A DNA stretch of 64,000 nt from Rhodospirillaceae bacterium (GCA_029245025.1 JAQWQC010000029.1:32553-96552); one strand, 5' to 3'. Counted from the stretch's first letter, positions 23,295 to 32,033 are shown. Numbers and translations are program-made. The notes: generated by a model not told the origin, from the letters alone.

Positions 23295-23405
23295 AGAAAT
23301 GCTGGATTTTGGGGTGGACTGGGCGCACAGTAATCTCTGCTATTTCCTTGTTAGTCCGTTACCCCTGCGGCAAGCCCTTCCGTAACTAGACCAAGGAGTT
23401 CAGCC

Positions 23406-24587
23406 ATGACTCAAAAAATGAGTAATAGACGCAAATTTTTGCTCGGTACGTCTGCCGCAGCTGCTGTTGCTTTACCCTCTTTGAAAGCGATTGCTGAAAC
23501 CGCTAGTTGGGATGTTGAGTGGCGGGGAACGACTGGAATATTTGAACGCTTACCGACGCTAGATGAAGAGAATGGACAGGACTTCTACCGCGGTTTTCGT
23601 TATTGGATAAATCGAGATTTAATCTCAGCAGCACGCCGTAGAGCGTTGGAAATATTGGATGAAAACGGCATTGCCCCTGATGCCATAATTCCCATGGAGC
23701 AGGTGATGGCTCTGATGGAAAAAGACCACATCATGGGTATGAGTGTGCTGGCCTGGGAAAATACACAGCAAGCTATGTGGGGCCGAGTACAGGATCTGTA
23801 CCACGAGAATGCCGATCTATATTTGGGCGAGTTGGAGGCGACAGCCAAACTTGGTCCCGGCACTTTGGAACTGAGTCCTGACCTAGAGATTCCTCAGTAC
23901 GCCAGTTACGAAATACACCTTCAGCCCGGAGGGTATGTGGGTGATCCGTTTGCTGGCTATATCTATGTCCACGGCGAAAATGTGGTGTTTAGAAACGGCA
24001 ACTATCAGGACGATGCCCAGGTTAGCTTGGCGCGCCGGGTTCCAGGGCCAAAAGATGTGCGCATTGAACGAGTTTTGGAGCAGGGCTGCAGTTCAGGGCA
24101 GTTTACCCTGGCTCTGAAGAATAAATGGCCGCAGGCGGAAGTCTGGGGCACAGACGTGGCCGCACCGATGATTCGTTACGCTCATATGCGGTCAGTCGAA
24201 CTGGGTCTGGAAACTCATTATCTTCAAGAACTGAACGAAGACAGCCAGTTCCCGGATGATCATTTCGATGTGGTGACCAACAACCTCCTGTTTCATGAGG
24301 TTCCAGCAAAAATAGCTCGCGGGATTATTGACGAAGCCTTCCGAACACTAAGACCTGGCGGGGTTTTCTACCCCATTGATTTGTTCACCGGTAATCCGCC
24401 GAATGAGACTGCATTTGGCAAATTTTGGGCTTGGCGGGATTATCGATGGAATGAAGAAGTTTGGCGGATGGAATACACAGCGCTTGATATGGCGGCTGAG
24501 ATGAAACGGTCCGGCTTTATTGTGGAACAAGGTCCTGCGGCCCGGCGCGGCACCAAAGGCAATATTATGGGAACTAAGCCCGCTTAG
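23406..24587 (+). CDS. Tat-signal class I SAM methyltransferase, array copy 1
   Basis: A 393-residue protein, the first of five tandem paralogues. The N-terminus is a textbook twin-arginine signal: NRRKFLLG, an Ala-rich hydrophobic stretch, and LKAIAE with cleavage expected after residue 30. A family-specific domain of about 180 residues follows (RLPTLDEENGQDFYRGFR, EKDHIMG, LQPGGYVGDPFAGY). The methyltransferase core has motif I LEQGCSSGQ at about 224-232, the acidic VWGTDVAAPM, and TLRPGGVFYPIDL. It is the most divergent copy: the YHYGTNNF motif of the others is replaced by YVHGENVVF. AAGGAGTT precedes the ATG. Copy 2 follows 24 bases downstream, implying one transcript. Substrate unknown. 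Confidence 0.85.
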   Translation: MTQKMSNRRKFLLGTSAAAAVALPSLKAIAETASWDVEWRGTTGIFERLPTLDEENGQDFYRGFRYWINRDLISAARRRALEILDENGIAPDAIIPMEQVMALMEKDHIMGMSVLAWENTQQAMWGRVQDLYHENADLYLGELEATAKLGPGTLELSPDLEIPQYASYEIHLQPGGYVGDPFAGYIYVHGENVVFRNGNYQDDAQVSLARRVPGPKDVRIERVLEQGCSSGQFTLALKNKWPQAEVWGTDVAAPMIRYAHMRSVELGLETHYLQELNEDSQFPDDHFDVVTNNLLFHEVPAKIARGIIDEAFRTLRPGGVFYPIDLFTGNPPNETAFGKFWAWRDYRWNEEVWRMEYTALDMAAEMKRSGFIVEQGPAARRGTKGNIMGTKPA

Positions 24588-24611
24588 ATCCGGATATAGA
24601 GGAATAGCGAA

Positions 24612-25799
24612 ATGCTTAATCGAAGAACTCTGTTTCAGGCTTCAACAACGATTAGTGGCGCCGTCGCCGCTTTGTTTGGTGGCCGCAAAGCACACGCAGA
24701 ACTACCCACAGCTGCTGATGTCGAGCCGAGAGGGACAGATCGCCGTTTAGAGCGCCTGCCGGCATTGGACGTGGAAAGCAGAGAAGACTTTCTTACGCGC
24801 TTTCGGACCTGGGTGAATAGCGATGTGCGCCGCGCCGCAGCGGCGCGGGGCGACAAAATTATGCGGGAGAAGGGCCTGGACCCCCGTGGCAACATGACCG
24901 AAGAAGAGGCGGTTTCTCACCTCGAACACGACCATATCGTAGGCTTGAGTGGTCGTGCCTGGATTAGCGCCCAGCAGATCATGTGGAAAAATCTGCAGGA
25001 TGAATTTTACAACAATGCAGATGCCTATCTCGCTGAAATGGAAGCGGCGGATAATAGGGGGCCGGGCAAACTTGAATTAAACCCAGATATGGAGATACCG
25101 CTTTACTGCAAGCATGAAATTCATATGCAACCAGGCGGATATGTCGGCGACCCACTGGGTGGTTACGTCTACCATTACGGCACCAATAACTTTTGGGAGG
25201 GCCGCAATAGCCAGGATGAAATGGATACTCAACTGGCCAAAGCTTTGCCTGTGCCGAAGGATGGCAAAATTAGACGCATCCTTCATATGGGCTGTAGTTC
25301 TGGGCAGTTAACCCTTCGTCTAAAGGAACTCTATCCGGACGCAGAGGTTTGGGGGGTCGATGTTGGTGGTCCTATGGTGCGTTACGCGCACATGAGAGGC
25401 GTCGATCTCGGCGTTGGGGCAAACTTCCGCCAAGCCTTGGCAGAGGATACGGGTTTCCCTGACGGGCATTTCGATATTGTTACGTCGTTTTTATTATTCC
25501 ACGAGGTCAGTTCGGAGGGAGCTGAAGCTATTATTAACGAAGGCTATCGTCTCTTGCGACCTGGCGGGGTCTTCTATTCCCGAGATCAGAATGATTGGTC
25601 CAAGTTGCCAAATTCATCGGCGTTCCAATTATACCAACGCTATTGGATTAACCGCTGGAACCATGAGGTTTGGCAGCGGGAGCACCGTTCTAACGACTAC
25701 CCCAAGCTATTAAAGCAGGCTGGCTTTATGATCAGTTCACCGCGCAAAGGAGGAAGCGCAAGGGCTCAGGCCGCGTTGATGGGAACAAAACCGGCCTAA
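24612..25799 (+). CDS. Tat-signal class I SAM methyltransferase, array copy 2
   Basis: A 395-residue paralogue. The signal starts MLNRRTLFQA, runs through a moderate hydrophobic stretch and ends GGRKAHAE, with basic residues just before an AxA site. The shared N-terminal domain shows RRLERLPALDVESREDFLTR, HDHIVGLSG, PGKLELNPDMEIP and HMQPGGYVGDPLGGYVYHYG. The core has motif I LHMGCSSGQ (His-Met where the common Asp would be), VWGVDVGGPMVRYAH, and LLRPGGVFYSRD. The C-terminus ends GTKPA as in the other copies. The ribosome-binding site is AGAGGAA. SAM binding is inferred from the preserved glycine motif and acidic residue; the methyl acceptor is unknown. Confidence 0.85.
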   Translation: MLNRRTLFQASTTISGAVAALFGGRKAHAELPTAADVEPRGTDRRLERLPALDVESREDFLTRFRTWVNSDVRRAAAARGDKIMREKGLDPRGNMTEEEAVSHLEHDHIVGLSGRAWISAQQIMWKNLQDEFYNNADAYLAEMEAADNRGPGKLELNPDMEIPLYCKHEIHMQPGGYVGDPLGGYVYHYGTNNFWEGRNSQDEMDTQLAKALPVPKDGKIRRILHMGCSSGQLTLRLKELYPDAEVWGVDVGGPMVRYAHMRGVDLGVGANFRQALAEDTGFPDGHFDIVTSFLLFHEVSSEGAEAIINEGYRLLRPGGVFYSRDQNDWSKLPNSSAFQLYQRYWINRWNHEVWQREHRSNDYPKLLKQAGFMISSPRKGGSARAQAALMGTKPA

Positions 25800-25913
25800 C
25801 ACATACTTTCTGTTTATATGGACTCCATTGGTTGGCATTGGACGGGGGGCTGTAATCTCTCGTATTCTCGATTCATGTGCGATTGCAGCACGTAATACTT
25901 TTTAGAGGCCTTC

Positions 25914-27113
25914 ATGCTTGATCGTCGCACACTGTTCTCTTCGCTCACCGGTTTTACTACGGCGATTGGGAGCATTTTCGGCAGCCGTGAAGCGATAGCC
26001 GCAAAGCCCAGCTTTAAGGGGGACTTAGACCCGCGTGGGACAGTAGGTCGTCTTGAACGATTACCGACTTTGGATCTTGAAAGCCAACAAGATTTTCTAA
26101 CCGGATTCCGAAAGGACATGGGGCGAGCTTTTCGTCGTGTAGGGTCGCAGCGAATGGCAGCGTTATTTGAGGCAAAGGGGCTGGATGCATTTTCCGATCC
26201 GTCTATAGAGACTATACTTGAGATCGCTGAGAATGATCACATCCTCGGAATGCACGTACGGACCTGGGTGAGCATGCAGCAGTTCACATGGAGCACAATT
26301 CAAGAGGTGCTTTATCGAGATCCCGAAAAATATCTGGCTGAGCTAGAAGCCGCTGACAACGCAGGACCGGGAACCTTAGAACTCAACCCAGACATGGACC
26401 TCCCGGATCACGTTAAGCATGAGATTCACATCATGCCAGGCGGCTTTGTCGGGGACCCTCTAGGCGGGTACGTTTACCACTACGGCACCAACAATTTTTC
26501 CATCGGCCGGAACAATCAGGACGAGATCAGTATTGGCTTTGCTAATGCTACCCCTGTGCCATCAACCCCTACGCCTAATGGTCGGCCACTTCGCATATTA
26601 GAAGTCGGATGTACGATAGGTCGAATTACAATCGCTTTGAAGGAACGCTTCCCAGATGCAGAAGTGTGGGGCATCGATGCTGGTGGACCTATGGTTCGTT
26701 ATGCCCATATGCGCGCGGTAGATTTAGGTGTGGATGTTAATTTTGCGCAGCGCTTGGCTGAGGATACTAAGTTTGAAGACGGCTATTTCGACGTTGTGAT
26801 GTCCTACATCCTACACCACGAAATGCCGGCAGAGATTTCAAACCAGACGGTTAATGAGATTCATCGAATTCTGCGGCCTGGTGGGATTTACTTTCCCATC
26901 GACTTCTACACAGGGGAAAACAAGCCGAGTCCGAACGCTAGCCAAAAATACCGTCACTGGTGGGATCATCGATGGAATAATGAAGTTTGGTGGGAAGAGT
27001 ACACAGACCTTGATTTGTTTGGCGCTATGCAGAAAGCGGGTTTCGAGGCCTCAGAAGATGGGCCGGCAGCATGGATTGGCCGTAAAAACCTGGTTGGCAC
27101 TAAGCCTGTTTAG
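25914..27113 (+). CDS. Tat-signal class I SAM methyltransferase, array copy 3
   Basis: A 399-residue paralogue with signal MLDRRTLFSS through GSREAIAA. Domain positions here are representative of the array: RLERLPTLDLESQQDFLTGF at 46-65, ENDHILG at 106-112, HEIHIMPGGFVGDPLGGY at 169-186, YHYGTNNF at 188-195, motif I ILEVGCTIGR at 228-237, Asp255 in VWGIDAGGPM, and ILRPGGIYFPIDF at 319-331. It is separated from copy 2 by 114 bases, so it may have its own promoter or be read through. Large parts of the core are nearly identical to copy 4, pointing to a recent duplication. Confidence 0.85.
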   Translation: MLDRRTLFSSLTGFTTAIGSIFGSREAIAAKPSFKGDLDPRGTVGRLERLPTLDLESQQDFLTGFRKDMGRAFRRVGSQRMAALFEAKGLDAFSDPSIETILEIAENDHILGMHVRTWVSMQQFTWSTIQEVLYRDPEKYLAELEAADNAGPGTLELNPDMDLPDHVKHEIHIMPGGFVGDPLGGYVYHYGTNNFSIGRNNQDEISIGFANATPVPSTPTPNGRPLRILEVGCTIGRITIALKERFPDAEVWGIDAGGPMVRYAHMRAVDLGVDVNFAQRLAEDTKFEDGYFDVVMSYILHHEMPAEISNQTVNEIHRILRPGGIYFPIDFYTGENKPSPNASQKYRHWWDHRWNNEVWWEEYTDLDLFGAMQKAGFEASEDGPAAWIGRKNLVGTKPV

Positions 27114-27222
27114 ATTGTAATCGATTAGGTCGCGCGTCGTAATTCTTTGATTCTTAGGCAGCCTAGGGTTATCACAAGCTTATAATTTTCGAACTTGATC
27201 GTTCTTTGTGGAGGAGTCAGTG

Positions 27223-28413
27223 ATGCTTGATCGCCGCACGCTATTTCCGTCAATAGCCGGTATTGGGTCCACAGCAGCTTCGTTTTTTGGCGGTAAGAAG
27301 GCCAGTGCTGCAACTAACGGCGGCTTTGCTGGCGATATAGAGCCCCGCGGAACTCAAGACCGCCTCGAACGCTTGCCATCACTCGACCTTGAAAGCCAAC
27401 AGGATTTTCTAACGGGGTTTCGCACCTTCACGGGGCGTGGATTCAGACGCATTACGGCGAGACGGGCGAAAGAGCTTTTTGAGGCCAAAGGCCTGGATTT
27501 TGAGGCAGATCCATCGTTGGAAACCGTATTTAAAATTCTAGGCGACGACCCTGTTTTCGCAACCAGTGCGCGGTCGTGGATTAGTTGTCAGCAGTTAACT
27601 TGGGGCACTATCCAGGATTACGTTCATGACCGAGCGGACGAATATTTAGCGGAAATGGAAGCCACCGATTATATCGGACCAGGAACGCTAGAACTTAATC
27701 CAGATATGCTGCTGCCAGATCACGTCAAACACGAGATTCACATTATGCCGGGTGGCTATGTCGGAGACCCGCTCGGGGGGCACGTTTATCATTACGGCAC
27801 AAATAATTTCTATGGCGGCGGCAATTATCAAGACGAGATTCATATCGATTTGGCGAACTCCGTGGCTGTGCCGGAGGACGGAAAAGTAAAACGCATTCTC
27901 GACGTCGGCTGTACCCTCGGGCAAATGACCTTAGCCCTCAAAGAACGGTTTCCAGACGCAGAAGTGTGGGGCATCGATGCCGGGGGCCCAATGCTGCGCT
28001 ACGGACATATGCGCGCTGTCGACCTCGGTGTTGATATCAACCTTGCGCAGCGTCTGGCCGAAGATACCAAGTTCGAAGACGGATTTTTTGACGTGGTGAC
28101 GTCATACATTTTGTATCACGAAATGCCAGCTGAGATTTCTAAGCAGTCGGTCAAAGAAGCTTATCGCATTCTTCGCCCGGGCGGAGTGTTTTTCCCAATC
28201 GACTTCTATACGGGCAGCAACGTGGTGACTAAGCGGGCTGATTTAAAATTTCGCCGCTGGTGGGATCATCGCTGGAACGATGAAGTCTGGTTCCAGGAAT
28301 ATGATGGGCTTGATATGCCAAAGGCCATGGCAGATGCGGGTTTTGACGTTAATGAAGAGGGGCCGCGGGCCTGGATCGGCAACGCAAACCTACTTGGGAC
28401 AAAGCGCGCCTGA
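27223..28413 (+). CDS. Tat-signal class I SAM methyltransferase, array copy 4
   Basis: A 396-residue paralogue. The frame is open from a GTG at 27208, but that codon lies within the ribosome-binding site GTGGAGGAG; the ATG at 27223 gives MLDRRTLFPS, matching its siblings. The signal ends GGKKASAA. It keeps RLERLPSLDLESQQDFLTGF, HEIHIMPGGYVGDPLGG, YHYGTNNF, motif I ILDVGCTLGQ, VWGIDAGGPM and ILRPGGVFFPIDF, and ends GTKRA. In the N-terminal domain the DH pair kept in the other four copies is replaced (GDDPVFATSA), which may mark altered function there. It is the closest relative of copy 3. Confidence 0.85.
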   Translation: MLDRRTLFPSIAGIGSTAASFFGGKKASAATNGGFAGDIEPRGTQDRLERLPSLDLESQQDFLTGFRTFTGRGFRRITARRAKELFEAKGLDFEADPSLETVFKILGDDPVFATSARSWISCQQLTWGTIQDYVHDRADEYLAEMEATDYIGPGTLELNPDMLLPDHVKHEIHIMPGGYVGDPLGGHVYHYGTNNFYGGGNYQDEIHIDLANSVAVPEDGKVKRILDVGCTLGQMTLALKERFPDAEVWGIDAGGPMLRYGHMRAVDLGVDINLAQRLAEDTKFEDGFFDVVTSYILYHEMPAEISKQSVKEAYRILRPGGVFFPIDFYTGSNVVTKRADLKFRRWWDHRWNDEVWFQEYDGLDMPKAMADAGFDVNEEGPRAWIGNANLLGTKRA

Positions 28414-28523
28414 TCATTGACGCGCATCCCAACGCTTTAAATATTTTTGATTTTGCGGTGATCTGGGGTCATCATAGGCCCTTAACCTTTCTAATTTAGT
28501 CTTTTCTCTGAGGATGAGTTGTG

Positions 28524-29720
28524 ATGATTAATCGCCGTACTCTTTTTGGCACATCTGCCGTGATAGCCTCATTTGTGACCTCACTGTTTAAAGGTCGCTC
28601 TGCTGAAGCGAAGGCGAATACCAATTATATTTTTAAGGATGTTGAGAAGCGGGGCACGCGTGGACGTCTTGAGCGCCTGCCAGCCCTAGACCTTGAAAGC
28701 AGCCAGGATTTCCTGACGGGCTTCCGTAATTTTGTAAATCGCGACATGCGAAAAGCGGCCCAAGAGCGTCTCGCCAATTTGATGGAAGAACGTGGTCTCA
28801 GTGCGGACGAAGATTTGTCCCTCGATGAACTGCTGCCAATGATTGAAAATGATCATCTAATAATGGGTAGTGTGCGGGGATGGGTTTCCAATCAGCAGCT
28901 GACTTGGAAACAAGTCCAGGATTATTTCCATGCCCATGCTGACGAATACATGGCGGAGATGGAATCGGCTGATAATTCTGGACCGGGCTCACTTGAACTA
29001 AATCCCGACATGGAAATTCCTGAATACACCAAGCATGAAATACATATTCAGCCTGGCGGTTATGTCGGTGACCCGTTTGCGGGTTACATTAATTACTATG
29101 GCGTCAATAATTTTTATGGCGGTAGCAATTACGACGATGAAGTCCAAGCGGCTATCGCAGCACGGGTTCAAGTTCCCCGTGATGGAAAGCCAATCAAACG
29201 CATCCTGGATTTAGGGTGTGCCACTGGCCGTCTAACTTTTGCGATGAAAGACCGGTTTCCCTATGCAGAAGTATGGGGAATTGACGTTGGTGGGCCAATG
29301 GTTCGGTTTGCGCATACGCGTGGGGTTGATCTAGGCAGAGACGTGAACTTTGCACAGCGGTTGGCGGAAGATACGAAATTTCCAGACAATCACTTCGATC
29401 TGATTATTTCTTACATCATGTTCCACGAAGTGACATCAGAAGCGCAGGACAAAATCATCGCTGAAGCAAAACGCATTTTGCGCCCTGGCGGCGTTTTCTT
29501 CCCGATGGACTTCCTCACTGGCAAACAGGCTCCGAAGAGTACTGCGTACCGCACGTTCGCGATTTGGCAAGATCACAAGTTCAACGGCGAACCATGGCGT
29601 ATGGAATATGCCTCTCGTGATTTTGGTGAGCTTGTTAAAAAGCATGGCTTTGAAACGGATGAGAGCATTCGGCCAGCCCGTCGCGGCCATGGGGCTATCA
29701 TTGGGATTAAGCCTGCATAA
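28524..29720 (+). CDS. Tat-signal class I SAM methyltransferase, array copy 5
   Basis: A 398-residue paralogue, last of the array. A GTG at 28521 directly precedes the chosen ATG; GAGGATGAG lies upstream. The signal MINRRTLFGT runs to FKGRSAEAKA, less hydrophobic than in copy 1. It keeps RLERLPALDLESSQDFLTGF, ENDHLIMG, HEIHIQPGGYVGDPFAGY, motif I ILDLGCATGR (the most canonical of the five), VWGIDVGGPMVRFAH and ILRPGGVFFPMDF, and ends GIKPA. A strong intrinsic terminator follows at 29744-29780, closing the array. Confidence 0.85.
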   Translation: MINRRTLFGTSAVIASFVTSLFKGRSAEAKANTNYIFKDVEKRGTRGRLERLPALDLESSQDFLTGFRNFVNRDMRKAAQERLANLMEERGLSADEDLSLDELLPMIENDHLIMGSVRGWVSNQQLTWKQVQDYFHAHADEYMAEMESADNSGPGSLELNPDMEIPEYTKHEIHIQPGGYVGDPFAGYINYYGVNNFYGGSNYDDEVQAAIAARVQVPRDGKPIKRILDLGCATGRLTFAMKDRFPYAEVWGIDVGGPMVRFAHTRGVDLGRDVNFAQRLAEDTKFPDNHFDLIISYIMFHEVTSEAQDKIIAEAKRILRPGGVFFPMDFLTGKQAPKSTAYRTFAIWQDHKFNGEPWRMEYASRDFGELVKKHGFETDESIRPARRGHGAIIGIKPA

Positions 29721-29743
29721 GACCGAACTAGACTTCTTGGTGG

Positions 29744-29780
29744 AAAAAAGAGCCCCCCTAAGAAAGCCGGGCTCTTTTAT
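29744..29780. terminator. Bidirectional intrinsic terminator after the methyltransferase array
   Basis: AAAAGAGCCC (29746-29755) pairs perfectly with GGGCTCTTTT (29769-29778) around a 13-base loop. A-runs on the left and T-runs on the right let it work in both directions, suiting its place between copy 5 (plus) and the convergent secreted-protein gene (minus). Confidence 0.9.
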
Positions 29781-29792
29781 ATTTGTTGTATG

Positions 29793-30470
29793 TTAGCCTT
29801 TAACCGGGTCATGGACGTCCGCGTCGCCAAGAATAAGGTCTTTGGCATATTCGGGGGCGATGAGGTGGCAATATAGGGCGCCGCGAAAGCGATCTGGGGC
29901 CATTTTGAACAAGATATTAGTCCAATCGATTTGCATGCGTTTGCTTTGAATGTGTATGGCGCCATTCTCACCACTTGTGACAAAGTTAAAAGGCTTTGTC
30001 CAAGAACTTCCTGTCATCACGGATATATCTTCTTCGAAGATAATCTGAGCATCAGTAAGGTAGCGCCGTTTTGCCTCTTCCTGTGTCAGGTTTGCAAGGA
30101 CCGCGGCCACGTTTTCTCGGTTGATAGCTGCACACGCCCGCGCCTCATGATTGGCTTTGTCTTCTCCATATACTTCTTGAATGTGATCCGGTGTCTTCAT
30201 TTTGCACGACACCATGCGTGGTAGCCCATCTTTACCTAGAGTTGTGAACTGCTCATTGCGCAGTGGATCGATACTAGCTTTGGAGAGCACAAAAGCCTCG
30301 TAGTCAGGGTGAACAACATTTTGGGCGGGAACCTTGTTGCCCATGATCGAAGTCTGGATTGACGTGCAAAAGGTATCTGTGATTGCAGCTTGACCATCGG
30401 TGGCTGATGAACTGTTCGCCGCTAAAGCGGTGATAAGAGATATTGAGACAAAAAAAGCGAATCTTTTCAT
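29793..30470 (-). CDS. Secreted hypothetical protein
   Basis: A 225-residue protein with a Sec signal (KRFAFFVSISLITALAANSSSA, cleavage near residue 23). The mature part contains Cys residues in DTFCTSIQ, VSCKM, ARACAAIN and YCHLIAPEY and a conserved-looking FVTSGENGAIHIQSKRMQID segment near the end. I do not recognise a family. Its stop is next to the shared terminator; upstream lies the MFS gene on the opposite side of the transcription flow (MFS ends 20 bases away on the same strand), so MFS and this gene are likely one transcript. A periplasmic substrate-handling role is possible but unproven. Confidence 0.65.
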   Translation of the reverse strand: MKRFAFFVSISLITALAANSSSATDGQAAITDTFCTSIQTSIMGNKVPAQNVVHPDYEAFVLSKASIDPLRNEQFTTLGKDGLPRMVSCKMKTPDHIQEVYGEDKANHEARACAAINRENVAAVLANLTQEEAKRRYLTDAQIIFEEDISVMTGSSWTKPFNFVTSGENGAIHIQSKRMQIDWTNILFKMAPDRFRGALYCHLIAPEYAKDLILGDADVHDPVKG

Positions 30471-30489
30471 TCCAAATACCCTCGTTTAA

Positions 30490-31716
30490 CTAATCGTCAT
30501 GTGGTGTTGGCATCGGCAAAACATTGGCCATCAGTACCGCTAGGACCAATAGGGCAGAGCAAATAATAAATGGTATCGAAGGATTCAATTGGTACGTTAA
30601 AGTCCCGACGATTGGCCCTGTCATAAATCCGACCGCTTGGAACGCACCTGTTAATCCAGCCATGCTGCCTTGGTTCCCAGGGCCAGCGGCCAGTGATGCG
30701 GCGGTCATGTATGCTGGCCAGCCAACGCCGCTACCGAGTCCAAAGAGACCCATAGCCCCGATTAGAGCCCAATAACTCGGAGCTATCATGATGAGTAGGA
30801 CGGCTATAAACGCTAAGGGCATACCTACATTGATCATTCGGCGCGGCGCCCACTTAAGCCTTGGAATCACTCCGATTTGGATGATGATTTGCGCAATAGC
30901 AGAGACGAATAAAGCTATACCAACACCACGGGCGGTCCCAGCAGTGGTGAGGTAGAATGTATCCTGCATATGGAAACCGAGAATCACTATCATCGTCACA
31001 TTGCCGAGTATAAGAACCATGAATCCGCCAGCAATACTCAAAACTGCCGGGGTCATTATATGACGGAATCCAACTTTATCGGACTGCTTGTGCCGATCCG
31101 GCTCATCAAGGCAATAAACGTAGAGTGCCACTGCTGCAACGCCCATCACGGTCACAACATAAAAAGGAGCGGTTGGAGATAGTGAGGAAAACCCAGCCGC
31201 GATAGCCGGCCCAACGACGGACCCAAAGCCCCAGGCGGCCGTGATCATAGCAACGCCACCGGCTCGGTTTTCTTTGCTGGTCATGTCGGCAACCATCGCC
31301 ATTGTCGCTGGGTAGATCGCACCGGAGGAAAGTGTGTAAAGACTGCGAACAGCGATAAGAATGAGGAAGCACATAGCAGCGCTTAAGGTTCCTGCAAGCC
31401 GCATGTCGATGGTGAACGCAAAGGCAGCGGTCATAAGAACATAGCCGAAAGCCCCAACCAAAATGACGTTCTTTCTGCCCCAATCTTCACTAATCCGCCC
31501 CCATACCGGGCCGGTGATGAGCATAAAAGCCCCACCAACGGCCAAGATCACCCCGACTTGCCACTCTAAAAAGCCCATATCGCGTCCAAGCGGCGGGAGA
31601 ATTGTGATCAGGAAGTTGTTGCCAATTGCACTAATCAACATGCCGTAGGCCAGCACAATGCCGGTTGATTTTGGCAGGGATCCTGTGGCGGTAACGTTGG
31701 TCGTCGTATCTTTCAT
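30490..31716 (-). CDS. MFS transporter
   Basis: A 408-residue inner-membrane protein with about 12 hydrophobic helices and the major facilitator signature after helix 2 (GPVWGRISEDWGRKNVILVG). The open frame extends to 31968, but the upstream 84 residues are not membrane-like and invade the promoter region; the ATG at 31714-31716 (MKDTTTNVTATG) with AAAGG upstream is preferred. Drug/metabolite exporter-like features predominate, but direction and substrate are not determinable. It is divergent from the Rieske oxygenase gene and precedes the secreted orphan by 20 bases. Confidence 0.88.
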   Translation of the reverse strand: MKDTTTNVTATGSLPKSTGIVLAYGMLISAIGNNFLITILPPLGRDMGFLEWQVGVILAVGGAFMLITGPVWGRISEDWGRKNVILVGAFGYVLMTAAFAFTIDMRLAGTLSAAMCFLILIAVRSLYTLSSGAIYPATMAMVADMTSKENRAGGVAMITAAWGFGSVVGPAIAAGFSSLSPTAPFYVVTVMGVAAVALYVYCLDEPDRHKQSDKVGFRHIMTPAVLSIAGGFMVLILGNVTMIVILGFHMQDTFYLTTAGTARGVGIALFVSAIAQIIIQIGVIPRLKWAPRRMINVGMPLAFIAVLLIMIAPSYWALIGAMGLFGLGSGVGWPAYMTAASLAAGPGNQGSMAGLTGAFQAVGFMTGPIVGTLTYQLNPSIPFIICSALLVLAVLMANVLPMPTPHDD

Positions 31717-31909
31717 TCTAAACCTTTGTATCGTGTAGACCTGCTTACGGGGGGGGTAACGATGGCCGATCACCCATGTGCCCGATACACTTACGCGTGT
31801 CCGTAGAATGGGCAGCGGTGTTATGATCCGCAAAACGCATGTATGCAAAGAAAAAACCCGGTTTTGCCTGCATTTCCCAGCATAATCCGCCGAGCGAACA
31901 ATGAGTCTT

Positions 31910-31937
31910 GGGATCAAAAACTGCAAAATTTGATCCC
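31910..31937. promoter_or_regulatory. Perfect inverted repeat, candidate operator
   Basis: GGGATCAAA (31910-31918) and TTTGATCCC (31929-31937) form a perfect 9-base inverted repeat with a 10-base spacer in the 317-base gap between the divergent MFS and Rieske genes. The right arm is about 90 bases upstream of the oxygenase start. The form fits a dimeric repressor or activator site; no T-run follows, so a terminator is unlikely. No other gene is seen in this gap. Confidence 0.5.
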
Positions 31938-32033
31938 GATCAATCCGGTTTCGATCTAACAACCTCATAGATACCGTATACTTTAATTATTTGGGCTCGA
32001 CGGGGGCCCAGGACGATAGTGGGAGACTCTGGA

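Noticed and set aside
23406..29720. A SAM riboswitch controlling the methyltransferase array
   Set aside because: I looked for SAM-I and SAM-II-like leaders upstream of each copy and saw none.
31717..31968. N-terminal extension of the MFS transporter
   Set aside because: The 84 residues are not membrane-like and overlap the inverted repeat and promoter region; an internal ATG with a ribosome-binding site gives a normal transporter.
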